In this document: piece by piece, positions 1 through 8,188 of the stretch
Layout: every line of letters begins with the position of its first letter
Numbering within the stretch: the first letter of the stretch is position 1
NCBI RefSeq assembly: GCF_014640295.1
Contig: NZ_BMGR01000008.1
Coordinates: forward strand, 204,652-268,651
Direction of reading: 5' to 3'
Length of the DNA: 64,000 bases
DNA from: Paenibacillus abyssi
Lineage (GTDB): Bacteria > Bacillota > Bacilli > Paenibacillales > Paenibacillaceae
Translations under genes and position numbers: made by a program
Notes under the pieces: model-generated
Told to the model about the DNA's origin: nothing
Databases searched by the model: none
What the model saw: the letters and a program-made list of their open reading frames with translations, nothing else

Positions 1-1
1 G

Positions 2-232
2 CAAATCAACATTCCAGAGGTAAATGAACTAACGAAACAACTAAATGCAACAGCTGACTTGCAAGAACGAATTGCTTTACAAAAGAAAACGGTGGCTATC
101 ATTCAGGAGCAACTCCCGCAATCCTTTATTTTACATCCGCATATCATTGTCGGTGTAAATGAACGGGTAAAAAATTGGAGTCCAGGATCAGAGGAGTATT
201 ACTTGATTACAAATTCAATGGATGTTGAATAA
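2..232 (+). CDS. C-terminal end of an ABC transporter substrate-binding protein (5' partial)
   Basis: An open frame enters from the left edge and stops at TAA 230-232, giving 76 residues. The end contains ILHPHIIVGVNERVKNW and closes with NSMDVE, the kind of tail seen in family 5 (nickel, peptide or metallophore) extracellular binding proteins. The identification rests mainly on position, because two OppB/OppC-type permeases and two OppD/OppF-type ATPases follow directly. The protein would be a lipid-anchored receptor delivering its ligand to the permeases. The start and the ligand-binding domain lie outside the window. Confidence 0.7.
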   Translation, partial: QINIPEVNELTKQLNATADLQERIALQKKTVAIIQEQLPQSFILHPHIIVGVNERVKNWSPGSEEYYLITNSMDVE

Positions 233-241
233 GAAAGAATT

Positions 242-281
242 GTGAAAGTGTCTTTGATACTTTCACTTTTCTTGTTTTTTT
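242..281 (+). terminator. Hairpin with T-tract between binding protein and permease genes
   Basis: Ten-base arms at 242-251 and 257-266 (GTGAAAGTGT and ATACTTTCAC, one G-T pair) enclose a 5-base loop and are followed by a T-rich run. Between the first and second gene of a binding-protein-dependent operon such a hairpin usually gives partial termination or mRNA stabilisation, so the binding protein is made in excess. That role is inferred. Confidence 0.65.
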
Positions 282-303
282 CAGTCAGTAGGAGGTACCT
301 GGA

Positions 304-1254
304 ATGAGAAGAATTTTGTCAATTGTTGCTTCAAGGCTTTTACAATTACTCATCATGGTTTCAGTCCTTTCTTTTGTGACTTTTGGGTTAATGAAATTCA
401 CACCAGGTGATCCAATTCGGGACCTGCTAAAGGTAGATGATGTTATTGCAACAAAAGCTGATGAGGAAAAGCTAAAGAAAGAGTATGGGTTTGATCAACC
501 CATTCTCGTTCAATATGGACACTGGATTTTGAATGTTATGCAATTTGATTTAGGAGAATCTATTATTTCTAAACGCCCGGTAATGGAAATGATCCTTAGT
601 AGATTGCCAGCGACCATTGCCTTAACGATAGGAGGCATGGTGGTGTTGTTTTTAATTGCCATTCCATTTGGAACACTAGGTGCTGCTTATGAAGCCCGTT
701 GGCCTGATTTTATTAGCAGATGGCTGGCAATGTTAGGTGCTTCTATTCCTAGTTTTTGGCTTGGCTTACTATTGATCTACTTTTTTTCATTAAAACTTAA
801 TTTGTTACCTGTTATGGGGAAGGGAACGTTAGCCCATTTTGTATTACCTTCGATCACACTGGGGATTGCTATGGCACCGATGTATATTCGTCTATTACGT
901 GAGCGTCTTATCTCTACATTACAAAGTTCATACATTGAGGCAGCCAGGGCAAGGGGATTAAGTAAAGAACGAATCTTATTCTTTCATGCCCTAAGAGGGA
1001 GTTTAATTCCGCTAATCACTATGTTTGGCTTAAGTATTGGAAGCCTATTAGGAGGAATTACAGTAATTGAAATACTCTTCTCATGGCCCGGAATGGGAGA
1101 ACTTATCGTGAACTCAGTTAAACAACGTGATTATCCAGTTATACAAGGCTACATCCTCATTGTAGGTTTTTTAGTCGTCATTACCAATCTGATCGTCGAT
1201 TTATTATACTTAGTTGTTAATCCTCAAATCAAACAAGGAAAGGAGTCTGTTTAG
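304..1254 (+). CDS. ABC transporter permease, NikB/DppB/OppB type
   Basis: This 316-residue inner-membrane permease has the usual layout of the family. There is one N-terminal membrane segment (about residues 8-30) and a short extracellular region with GDPIRDLL. A five-helix BPD_transp_1 domain follows, with the EAARARGLSKERILFFHA coupling loop (EAA motif) that docks on the ATPase. It pairs with the next gene to form the channel. An AGGAGG site lies 10 bases before the ATG. The substrate is not fixed by sequence; nickel, a metal-opine complex or peptides are all possible, with nickel/metallophore favoured by overall resemblance to NikB/CntB. The stop overlaps the next start by one base. Confidence 0.85.
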   Translation: MRRILSIVASRLLQLLIMVSVLSFVTFGLMKFTPGDPIRDLLKVDDVIATKADEEKLKKEYGFDQPILVQYGHWILNVMQFDLGESIISKRPVMEMILSRLPATIALTIGGMVVLFLIAIPFGTLGAAYEARWPDFISRWLAMLGASIPSFWLGLLLIYFFSLKLNLLPVMGKGTLAHFVLPSITLGIAMAPMYIRLLRERLISTLQSSYIEAARARGLSKERILFFHALRGSLIPLITMFGLSIGSLLGGITVIEILFSWPGMGELIVNSVKQRDYPVIQGYILIVGFLVVITNLIVDLLYLVVNPQIKQGKESV

Positions 1255-2102
1255 TGGTGCCAGTTTTAATGAAAGATATAACTTTTAAACTTCTCCGTGA
1301 TCCTACTATGCGTACAGGTATTTTCCTTGCAGTGTTCTTAGTTGGCGGTACCGTCCTTGGTGGAATGCTTGTTCCACATGATCCTTTTCAAATAAATATG
1401 AATAATAGATTACAAGGGGCTTCTTTTGAACATTGGCTTGGCACGGATCAATTAGGTCGGGATGTCTTTTCGAGAATCGTTTACGGTGCGAAGTTAACCA
1501 TCGGTCTCAGTATATTTGCCATCATGATAGCAGTGATTATCGGGGTGCCAATAGGTCTTTTTACGGGATTTATAGGTGGAAAAATAGATGCTTTCTTGAT
1601 GAGAATTGTAGACGGCATATTGTCCTTTCCTGATTTCATTCTTGCTATTGCCATTGCTGGTATGCTTGGACCTAACTTAACCAATGTTATTTTAGCGATT
1701 GTTTTAGTGAGATGGATCGTATATGCAAGAGTTGTTCGTGGTTTGGTACTTGCTGAAAAAGAAAAGGAATATGTACTAGTTTCCAAGGTCTCGTTCTCTA
1801 GTACCTTTAAAACAATAAGGATGCATTTACTTCCGCAAGTTATACCAGATATTATTGTCATGGCTGCAATTGATGTGGGGAAGGTCATTCTACTCATCTC
1901 TGCGTTTTCCTATATTGGTATTGGAGCACAGCCACCTATTCCGGAATGGGGAGCTATGTTAAATGAAGGACGTACATACTTCCAGGTCGTACCTTCTCTT
2001 ATGATTTATCCAGGTCTCGCCATAATGTTAATTGTTTTATGCTGTAACCTTCTAGGTGATGGTTTGAAGAACTATTTTGATATTCGCAAAAGGAGGGGGT
2101 AA
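1254..2102 (+). CDS. ABC transporter permease, NikC/DppC/OppC type
   Basis: Second channel subunit, 282 residues. It has an N-terminal membrane helix (about 22-42) followed by the OppC-type signature HWLGTDQLGRDVFSRI and a BPD_transp_1 domain with further helices. The EAA-loop region around residue 178 reads VSKVSFSSTFKTIRMH, a weaker match than in the partner permease. The start is GTG, overlapping the upstream TAG by one base, with AAGGAG eight bases before it; a second GTG follows directly. The TAA overlaps the ATG of the next gene, so the subunits are translationally coupled. Confidence 0.85.
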   Translation: MVPVLMKDITFKLLRDPTMRTGIFLAVFLVGGTVLGGMLVPHDPFQINMNNRLQGASFEHWLGTDQLGRDVFSRIVYGAKLTIGLSIFAIMIAVIIGVPIGLFTGFIGGKIDAFLMRIVDGILSFPDFILAIAIAGMLGPNLTNVILAIVLVRWIVYARVVRGLVLAEKEKEYVLVSKVSFSSTFKTIRMHLLPQVIPDIIVMAAIDVGKVILLISAFSYIGIGAQPPIPEWGAMLNEGRTYFQVVPSLMIYPGLAIMLIVLCCNLLGDGLKNYFDIRKRRG

Positions 2103-2923
2103 TGGTGAAAAATTCTTTGATTTCTATACAAGATTTGCGGATTACTAGTAAATCAGCTGAAAAGGTTTTAGTTAGCAATGTTAATTTAGAGATTGAAAAG
2201 GGAGAGATTGTCGGTCTTATTGGGGAAAGTGGAAGTGGGAAAAGTCTGACCGCGAGGGCTGTCATGAGGCTTGTTTCCCCTGATATGAAAGTTAGTGGAA
2301 AGATCTTATATAAAGGTACTGATCTGCTAACGACGACACCTAGGGAGCACCGACATATACTCGGACGTAAAATAGGTATGATTTTTCAAGATTACAGAGG
2401 CAGTTTTACTCCTTTTATTAAAATTGGAAATCAGATGATTGAAACGATTCGAACACATGATAAGATGTCTGGAAATGAAGCAAAAAACATCGCTCTTACG
2501 GTTCTAGAGGAAATGGGATTGGAATCAAGACGAGTTTATAATAGCTATTCATTCCAACTTAGTGGAGGACAGGTTCAGCGTGCAGCCATTGCGATGTCTC
2601 TAGCTTTAAAACCAGACTTAATAATTTGTGATGAAATGACGACGGCCTTAGACGTAATGAACAGTGAAAGGGTTTTACATTACATTGATTACATAAGACA
2701 AAATACAGGTTGCTCTATTTTAATGATTACACATGATTTAACATTAGCCTATAAGAGGACAGATCGCATATATGTCATGAGTCAAGGAGAAATTGTCGAA
2801 GAAGGTTTACCTGAACAAATTCGTTGCCATCATAAACATCCTTATACAAAAAAACTTTGTTCTTGCTTACTATCTCTCCCGGAAGCTGAATCATTACAAC
2901 AGAAAAGAGTGTATTTAGTATGA
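2102..2923 (+). CDS. ABC transporter ATP-binding protein, NikD/OppD type
   Basis: Cytoplasmic ATPase of 273 residues. It shows Walker A GESGSGKSLT, Q-loop MIFQDYRGSF, signature LSGGQVQRAAIA, Walker B LIICDEMTTALD and H-loop ITHDLTLAY. The Walker B segment has DEM where most relatives have DEP; the catalytic Glu is intact. The C-terminal part carries the HPYTKKL stretch typical of the oligopeptide/nickel import class. An AGGAGGGGG ribosome site sits just before the ATG, and the gene ends in an ATGA overlap with the second ATPase. Confidence 0.85.
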   Translation: MVKNSLISIQDLRITSKSAEKVLVSNVNLEIEKGEIVGLIGESGSGKSLTARAVMRLVSPDMKVSGKILYKGTDLLTTTPREHRHILGRKIGMIFQDYRGSFTPFIKIGNQMIETIRTHDKMSGNEAKNIALTVLEEMGLESRRVYNSYSFQLSGGQVQRAAIAMSLALKPDLIICDEMTTALDVMNSERVLHYIDYIRQNTGCSILMITHDLTLAYKRTDRIYVMSQGEIVEEGLPEQIRCHHKHPYTKKLCSCLLSLPEAESLQQKRVYLV

Positions 2924-3687
2924 GCTTGATCATTGAAGGTCTTTCAAAAAAGTACACGAAGGGTATTCAAGCGTTAAAGCATATTTCCCTGACGGTACCA
3001 GAAGGGGAATGTGTTGGTATAGTTGGAGAGAGTGGAAGCGGAAAGAGTACGTTAGCCCGTATTCTATTAGGATTGGAGTCCTATAAAGAAGGCATTATCA
3101 CTTATAATGGTAAGCCAATTGTTCCCAAAAATCGTACATCGTTACGAGAATACCGGAAGAGTGTACAAATGATTTTTCAAGATACAACAAATACATTAAA
3201 TCCTAAATTACCAATCTGGAAAAGCTTACTGGAACCATTGGATAATTATAAAGAAGCTTCACCTTCTTTTCTGGAACAGGGTCTTACCAAAATGGAAAAG
3301 GCTGAGCAGCTTTTAGAAATTGTTGGATTAGAAAAAGAAATGATAAATCGTTATCCGCATGAGTTAAGTGGGGGACAAAAGCAACGTGTTAGTATTGCTA
3401 GAGCAATTAGTCTTGCCCCTTCACTTTTGGTTTGTGATGAGCCCACTGCCAGCTTAGATGTAACCGTTCAAGTTCAAATCCTACAACTGCTTAAAGAACT
3501 TCAAAAGAAAACAAATATGACGATTCTTTTCATTTCACATGACATAAGAGCTGTTGCCTATTTATGTGGGCGAGTGATTGTTCTAAAAAACGGTGTAATG
3601 GTTGATGAGTTCAGAATAGGAGACATTTATCATAAGGAACGTCACCCTTATACAAAAGCTCTAATTCAAGCAGCTTCGTCAGAGTAA
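2920..3687 (+). CDS. ABC transporter ATP-binding protein, NikE/OppF type
   Basis: Second ATPase, 255 residues, forming a heterodimer with the previous product to drive import. Motifs in order are Walker A GESGSGKSTL, Q-loop MIFQDTTNTLNPK, signature LSGGQKQRVSIARAI, Walker B LLVCDEPTASLD and H-loop ISHDIRAV. The C-terminal HPYTKALIQA is characteristic of OppF/NikE members. The start overlaps the previous stop (ATGA). Composition is AT-rich like the rest of this operon. Confidence 0.87.
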   Translation: MSLIIEGLSKKYTKGIQALKHISLTVPEGECVGIVGESGSGKSTLARILLGLESYKEGIITYNGKPIVPKNRTSLREYRKSVQMIFQDTTNTLNPKLPIWKSLLEPLDNYKEASPSFLEQGLTKMEKAEQLLEIVGLEKEMINRYPHELSGGQKQRVSIARAISLAPSLLVCDEPTASLDVTVQVQILQLLKELQKKTNMTILFISHDIRAVAYLCGRVIVLKNGVMVDEFRIGDIYHKERHPYTKALIQAASSE

Positions 3688-3712
3688 GTTTTGCATATAG
3701 CAGGAGGATTTT

Positions 3713-5068
3713 ATGAAATTGGCAACAAAATCATTGACCTTAAATAACACTGCAACCTACAGTCATAGGGAGTATTTAACTTTGGCCATTCCACTCATCA
3801 TATCAGGCATTTCAACACCTATTTTAGGGGCTGTTGATACAGCGGTAGTTGGAAGGATTCCTGACCCGGCCTTAATTGGCGGAGTTGCTGTAGGGGCCGT
3901 TATTTTTAATACGATGTACTGGCTGTTTGGATTCCTCCGAGTAAGTACAAGTGGATTTACTGCTCAGGCACAAGGAGCAAATAATCAAAATGAAATGGTA
4001 CTTTCCTTTCTTAGGCCAATGATTTTAGGTATCTTGTTTGGCTCATTTTTTATCATTTTACAGAGTCCTATTTTAACCATTTCCTTATCATTAATTAGAG
4101 GAAGTGAAGCGGTATCATCGATTGCTTCCACCTACTTTTCTATTCGAATTTGGGGCGCGCCCTTTATTCTGCTAAGTTATGTAATTATTGGCTGGCTTAT
4201 TGGAATGGGAAAGGTTCGCTTAGCTCTGGTTACTCAAATATGGATGAATGTCTTAAACATTATATTAGACTTTGTTTTTGTTTTAGGATTAGGAATGGGA
4301 GTTAAGGGCGTTGCTTATGCCACTCTTATAGCTGAGGTTAGCGCTGTTGTGTTAGGGGCATGGTTTTTATATATAACGAATAGAGAGAAACTAGCTGTTA
4401 TAAAATTATCGATGTTGCTAGCAACAGAACCAATTCTAAAGATGGTGAAAATGAACAGGGATTTATTCCTGAGGACGGTATGTTTGCTTACGATGACCGT
4501 AATCTTTACTTCTACAGGTGCAAGTATGGGTGAAGTTACGTTAGCGGCCAATGCCATCTTACTACAAATTCACTATATTATAGCTTATTTATTTGGAGGT
4601 TTCGCGAATGCTTCTAGTATCTTGGTTGGCAGAGCTATAGGTGGAGCAAATTTGTTTCTCTATAAGCGTGCGTTTACTCTATCAGCTCAGTGGGGGGCTG
4701 CATCGGCAATTCTGTTAGGATTATGTGTTTATACTTATGGTGAAAGTATAATCAGCTTATTTACGACACTTACAGAAGTGAAAACGATGTCAGAGAACTT
4801 TCTTGTATGGATGATCGTGTTTCCAATCGTTGGTTTCTGGGGTTTGCAACTCGAAGGGATATTTTCTGGTGCCACGGAAGCAAAACCGATCAGGGATTCC
4901 ATTGCTTTAGCATTAATTGTTTTTTTAATTATACTTTGGTTGTTTTTTCCTCAATATCAAAACCATGGATTATGGATAGCGTTCGTTGTATTTAGTTTAT
5001 CACGTTCTTTCTTTTTATCGTTATTTGTTCCAAAATTAACTCGTGAAAAATTTGCTAACAAAAACTAA
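3713..5068 (+). CDS. MATE family efflux transporter
   Basis: This 451-residue protein has about twelve hydrophobic segments in two MATE-type halves. The first half contains the family's typical GAVDTAVVGRIPDPALIGGV stretch. It resembles the DinF branch of the family and should couple proton or sodium entry to export of small molecules. It follows the second ATPase gene by 25 bases with its own strong site (AGGAGG, six bases before ATG), so it is probably co-transcribed with the importer. An exporter beside a metal/opine-type importer suggests it could secrete the metallophore that the importer retrieves; that link is inference. Confidence 0.85.
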   Translation: MKLATKSLTLNNTATYSHREYLTLAIPLIISGISTPILGAVDTAVVGRIPDPALIGGVAVGAVIFNTMYWLFGFLRVSTSGFTAQAQGANNQNEMVLSFLRPMILGILFGSFFIILQSPILTISLSLIRGSEAVSSIASTYFSIRIWGAPFILLSYVIIGWLIGMGKVRLALVTQIWMNVLNIILDFVFVLGLGMGVKGVAYATLIAEVSAVVLGAWFLYITNREKLAVIKLSMLLATEPILKMVKMNRDLFLRTVCLLTMTVIFTSTGASMGEVTLAANAILLQIHYIIAYLFGGFANASSILVGRAIGGANLFLYKRAFTLSAQWGAASAILLGLCVYTYGESIISLFTTLTEVKTMSENFLVWMIVFPIVGFWGLQLEGIFSGATEAKPIRDSIALALIVFLIILWLFFPQYQNHGLWIAFVVFSLSRSFFLSLFVPKLTREKFANKN

Positions 5069-5123
5069 AATCTTTAAATTCTCGAAGGCATGGTGTAATA
5101 AGGGCGGCAGGCTTATGCATCAA

Positions 5124-5150
5124 GGGTTTCCGGGAACGGAAACCCCGCTT
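5124..5150. terminator. Perfect 8-bp hairpin between convergent genes
   Basis: GGGTTTCC (5124-5131) pairs with GGAAACCC (5138-5145). An outer AGGCT/AGCCT pairing (from about 5109, and near 5162) could close a larger structure. No clean T-tract follows on either strand, so termination is only probable. It lies between the convergent MATE and TM2 genes, where the AT-rich left region ends. Confidence 0.4.
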
Positions 5151-5218
5151 TCTAATCCTGGAGCCTTTCGTTTTATGTATAATATCCCAAAACCAAATAA
5201 TTGGGTAAATAAAGTATA

Positions 5219-5527
5219 TTAATTTTCACCTGACATTGTACGTACCCGACTAATAACATCGAGTTCTAATTTCTCCGTTTTTTCTCTCAATCTTCCGCCA
5301 ATAAAAAACACATCAATTAACGCCCAAAATCCTAATCCCCCGAGAGTCAGTGTCATCGCAATCCCTCGTCCAATATCGCCCAGATAATAACGATGACCAC
5401 CAATACCGCCGGTAAACAGCCATAACAGGTACATGACGCCTTTGCTTTTTTTACTTTTCTCCACTTCACTTTGTACAATTAACATCTGTTGGCTCGTCAA
5501 ACTGCTTTTTAACATTACGTTATCCAC
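5219..5527 (-). CDS. TM2 domain-containing membrane protein
   Basis: The product, about 102 residues, has a short charged N-terminal part (SEVEKSKKSK) followed by two closely spaced membrane helices joined by the TM2 hallmark GGIGGHRYYLG and ending near ALIDVFFIGG. TM2 proteins are small bilayer proteins of unsettled function. I chose the GTG at 5525-5527 because GAGGGG lies about nine bases upstream and related proteins begin with a similar DNVM-like stretch. The frame is open further upstream to 5623 but without a good ribosome site. Confidence 0.75.
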   Translation of the reverse strand: MDNVMLKSSLTSQQMLIVQSEVEKSKKSKGVMYLLWLFTGGIGGHRYYLGDIGRGIAMTLTLGGLGFWALIDVFFIGGRLREKTEKLELDVISRVRTMSGEN

Positions 5528-5754
5528 AATATCTAGCCCCTCATTATTTCCCCATCGGCTGGAGTATTTACTAATTGTTTCTAGTTCTATAATTCTACAA
5601 CAAAAGTTGTGATTTGACGACATTTATAAGAAAAAATACCCATCTGACACATTGAGAAGTTGAAGGAATTTGTTTTATTGCGTCGAAGTTTACAAGGTAA
5701 TGTTTTGCAATCGGGGTCATTATACCCAGTTTACATCGGACGGAGGAGTTAGAA

Positions 5755-6123
5755 GTGAGTTTTTTTGATAAGTTGAAGACAGGGGTAACGGAAGCAGGCA
5801 ATAAGGCTAAAGTTGCAGTCGAGCTGAATCGTTTGAAAATGCAGAACAGCACCAAGCAGAAAGAAATCGCACAACATTATGAGGAAATCGGCAAACAGGT
5901 ATTTATGTCCGTAGCAGGCCGCTCGCCGGAATTTCAAGATGAGCAGATCAGACCGTTTATAGATCGTGTTCTTCAGCTGGAGGCGGAAATTCAAAGCAAT
6001 CTACAGCAAATGAAAACGATCTCGGATGAGCAAGAGTGTGTGTGCGGCAAAACCGTGGCATTGGATACGCGCTTCTGCCCGCACTGCGGACATCAATTTG
6101 CAACAACGAATCAGGAGGTTTAA
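5755..6123 (+). CDS. Small protein with C-terminal zinc ribbon
   Basis: A 122-residue soluble protein. Residues 10-90 look like a charged, mostly helical coiled segment. The C-terminus holds a zinc ribbon with CVCG at about 93-96 and CPHCG at 109-113. The start is GTG with GGAGGAG eight bases upstream. It is the first of five co-directional genes with short gaps, including a second zinc-ribbon protein, so it is probably the cytoplasmic partner of the membrane proteins downstream. Specific function unknown. Confidence 0.8.
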   Translation: MSFFDKLKTGVTEAGNKAKVAVELNRLKMQNSTKQKEIAQHYEEIGKQVFMSVAGRSPEFQDEQIRPFIDRVLQLEAEIQSNLQQMKTISDEQECVCGKTVALDTRFCPHCGHQFATTNQEV

Positions 6124-6127
6124 GTTC

Positions 6128-6553
6128 ATGCAGCAATTTTCAGTCGTTTTACACGAAATGCGGAAGTGGTTTGAATCCTTTGGATGGTATCAGCTTCTGA
6201 GACAGTTCGAGATGCATCTATTATTTGGCGGTTTAGGGATCCTGGTATTCAGAAAGCTGTTGTATCTGCTGCTGCCATTCGGCGCATATGACACGCTGCA
6301 GCTTATTTTCTTCACGATTCCACTGTCTGCTATCGCGTATCACGCGTTTTTGATCGGCGCCTGGATGACATTGGTCTCACTGAAAAATTTCAAATACTTG
6401 CCTTATGCGTTTTGGGGATATGCCGCATACATTCTGTTTCCCTTCACGAGCATTTCGCTTAGTTCGTTAATTTCAGCCGGCGTATATGCTTTCCTGGGTT
6501 ATGCGGTCTTTAAATACTCGGCATCTTCTTATGCAGCTGTTGAGAGGGCTTAA
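6128..6553 (+). CDS. Hypothetical membrane protein
   Basis: This protein of 141 residues has about four predicted membrane helices (for example LLFGGLGILVFRKLLYLLLP and SSLISAGVYAFLGYAVFKY) and no recognised domain. It begins four bases after the zinc-ribbon gene; an AGGAGG site that overlaps the end of that gene points to ATG 6128, not an upstream in-frame ATG at 6026. Tight spacing implies co-transcription and possibly a complex with its neighbours. No family assigned. Confidence 0.75.
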   Translation: MQQFSVVLHEMRKWFESFGWYQLLRQFEMHLLFGGLGILVFRKLLYLLLPFGAYDTLQLIFFTIPLSAIAYHAFLIGAWMTLVSLKNFKYLPYAFWGYAAYILFPFTSISLSSLISAGVYAFLGYAVFKYSASSYAAVERA

Positions 6554-6572
6554 TTTTAATGGAGTACATAGC

Positions 6573-6600
6573 AAGCGCCTCTTGCGGGGCGCTTTTCATT
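6573..6600 (+). terminator. Intra-operon hairpin
   Basis: AAGCGCC (6573-6579) and GGCGCTT (6588-6594) form a 7-bp stem with an 8-base loop, followed by a short T-run interrupted by C. It may cause partial termination between the small upstream genes and the large downstream ones. Confidence 0.6.
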
Positions 6601-6628
6601 TTGAACATCCGGGAGGAAATAATTATAC

Positions 6629-8188
6629 ATGAATTGTCCATCATGCGGTGCCGCTGCACCCGGGAAATTCTGCACGCAGTGCGGGACAAGAATCGAACCG
6701 GAACAAAAGAAGCCACGCGAAATTCCCAATGAGCCACAGGAACCGGGATGTTCTGAGGATTCGAGGGTCTCAGCTGCAACAGAGGCTCCAATGAATGAGA
6801 GTGGGGCCGAACAGCCGGCCGCATTGCCGGAACATGCAGTTAACGAGGCGATGCCATCCAGCCACAATTTCAGCCGGTTCGCCCTCAGCTTTACATGCGC
6901 CTCAGCCGGTGCGGCAGCCCTGATTACCGCTTTTTCTGCATTCATCGGCTGGGCTGCCAGCCGCGGGCAGTTCTTTAACGATCTTGTGTACCATCTGTTA
7001 ATGAACGTGCTGCGAATACCCCCCGAACAGGCTGCATTCTTCGCCGGCCGTATGAAACCTGATTTCTGGCTGCACCTGATGCTTCTTCATGGAGGGACAA
7101 TCGAAGGGACTTACCGCATCGCGCAGCATCAAAGCGATCCCCAGAGTTTATCATTCAGCTTACATATCCCGCTCATTTTTTCCGTAGCGATATGGTTTGT
7201 GATCCTTTTCCTTTGCGGGCTGCTAATGCGGCCACTGGTCAAGCGTTATGCCGGCGGGCAATTGTTGCGGTTCGGATGGGCGGCAGGTTTCAGCGCCGTG
7301 TATAGTATCGTGATGACAATTATTCTGCTGCTTGCCCGGCCGGACAGCGAGTTTGTGTTCGGAAGGGACGAATATACGCTTGAGCTGAGCATGCCTGTTC
7401 TAAAGAGCTTTCTTCTGATTTTTCTGCTCTGCCTTGCCGCTGTGGCAGTCGGGTTAGGCAAATGGGCTTTTCTGAGTAATCGCATATGGGGAGCTTGGGC
7501 AGCAAGCATTCGCACATTCGTGCTGACCATCATCGGATTTTTTATTTTGATTGGTTCGTTAATGGCCGTCAGCTGGACGCTGTCGAATCAAAGCCATGTC
7601 TACAGCACGCAGATCACAACGATGGGATCCATCTGGAAAGCGTACAAGACCGATCCCGCCGTATACGCAGTGGTGCCGAATGTTCTGCTCCAGGAACAGA
7701 TCTATTCACTCGGCGGAACCTGGCATATTAGCGGCCAGCCTGCAGCCGACCTGCTGGAGGTTCGAGCGCCGCTGCGATTAAGTTTATTTCATAGCGTGCG
7801 CGATCCGGCACCGGCCCATGACTCTGGGGAATTTACGTATGAAAGCGCCGGAGAACCAAGCGAGGGCGCTTGGAAGCAGGAGTTGGCAGATGATATCCGC
7901 TGGCAGTGGTACCACGTGGCGTTCCTGCTTGCATATTTATTCGCGTTAAGCCGAATTCAGCTCACTAGCGTCTGGATTTATGCGGCTACGGTAAGTGGAG
8001 TCATCATCCTTGCATCGCTCTTATCCGTTTATTTCAACATCAGCTTTACGGTCGGACAGTCACCTGGCGCATTCATCGGCTTCGAATGGAGTCAAGCGGT
8101 GCTGGCAGTCGGCTTAACCACCGTTGTGTTCCTTACACTCTCATATGCCGTACAGCTAATACTCGTGAAAAGGAGGGCTGCTGAATGA
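6629..8188 (+). CDS. Zinc-ribbon polytopic membrane protein
   Basis: The 519-residue product begins with an N-terminal zinc ribbon (CPSC at 3-6, CTQC at 15-18). An acidic, proline-rich linker follows to about residue 80. Then come about seven to eight membrane helices with a long external loop between roughly residues 315 and 420. This zinc-ribbon-plus-membrane design recurs in Firmicute envelope proteins of unknown role. GGGAGGAAAT lies upstream of the ATG. The stop overlaps the start of the VWA gene (ATGA), strong evidence that the two are made together. No function can be given. Confidence 0.8.
   Translation: MNCPSCGAAAPGKFCTQCGTRIEPEQKKPREIPNEPQEPGCSEDSRVSAATEAPMNESGAEQPAALPEHAVNEAMPSSHNFSRFALSFTCASAGAAALITAFSAFIGWAASRGQFFNDLVYHLLMNVLRIPPEQAAFFAGRMKPDFWLHLMLLHGGTIEGTYRIAQHQSDPQSLSFSLHIPLIFSVAIWFVILFLCGLLMRPLVKRYAGGQLLRFGWAAGFSAVYSIVMTIILLLARPDSEFVFGRDEYTLELSMPVLKSFLLIFLLCLAAVAVGLGKWAFLSNRIWGAWAASIRTFVLTIIGFFILIGSLMAVSWTLSNQSHVYSTQITTMGSIWKAYKTDPAVYAVVPNVLLQEQIYSLGGTWHISGQPAADLLEVRAPLRLSLFHSVRDPAPAHDSGEFTYESAGEPSEGAWKQELADDIRWQWYHVAFLLAYLFALSRIQLTSVWIYAATVSGVIILASLLSVYFNISFTVGQSPGAFIGFEWSQAVLAVGLTTVVFLTLSYAVQLILVKRRAAE

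Noticed and set aside
5080..5170. Metal riboswitch near the end of the importer/MATE genes
   Set aside because: The hairpin is downstream of the genes, between convergent units, and does not match the NiCo motif.
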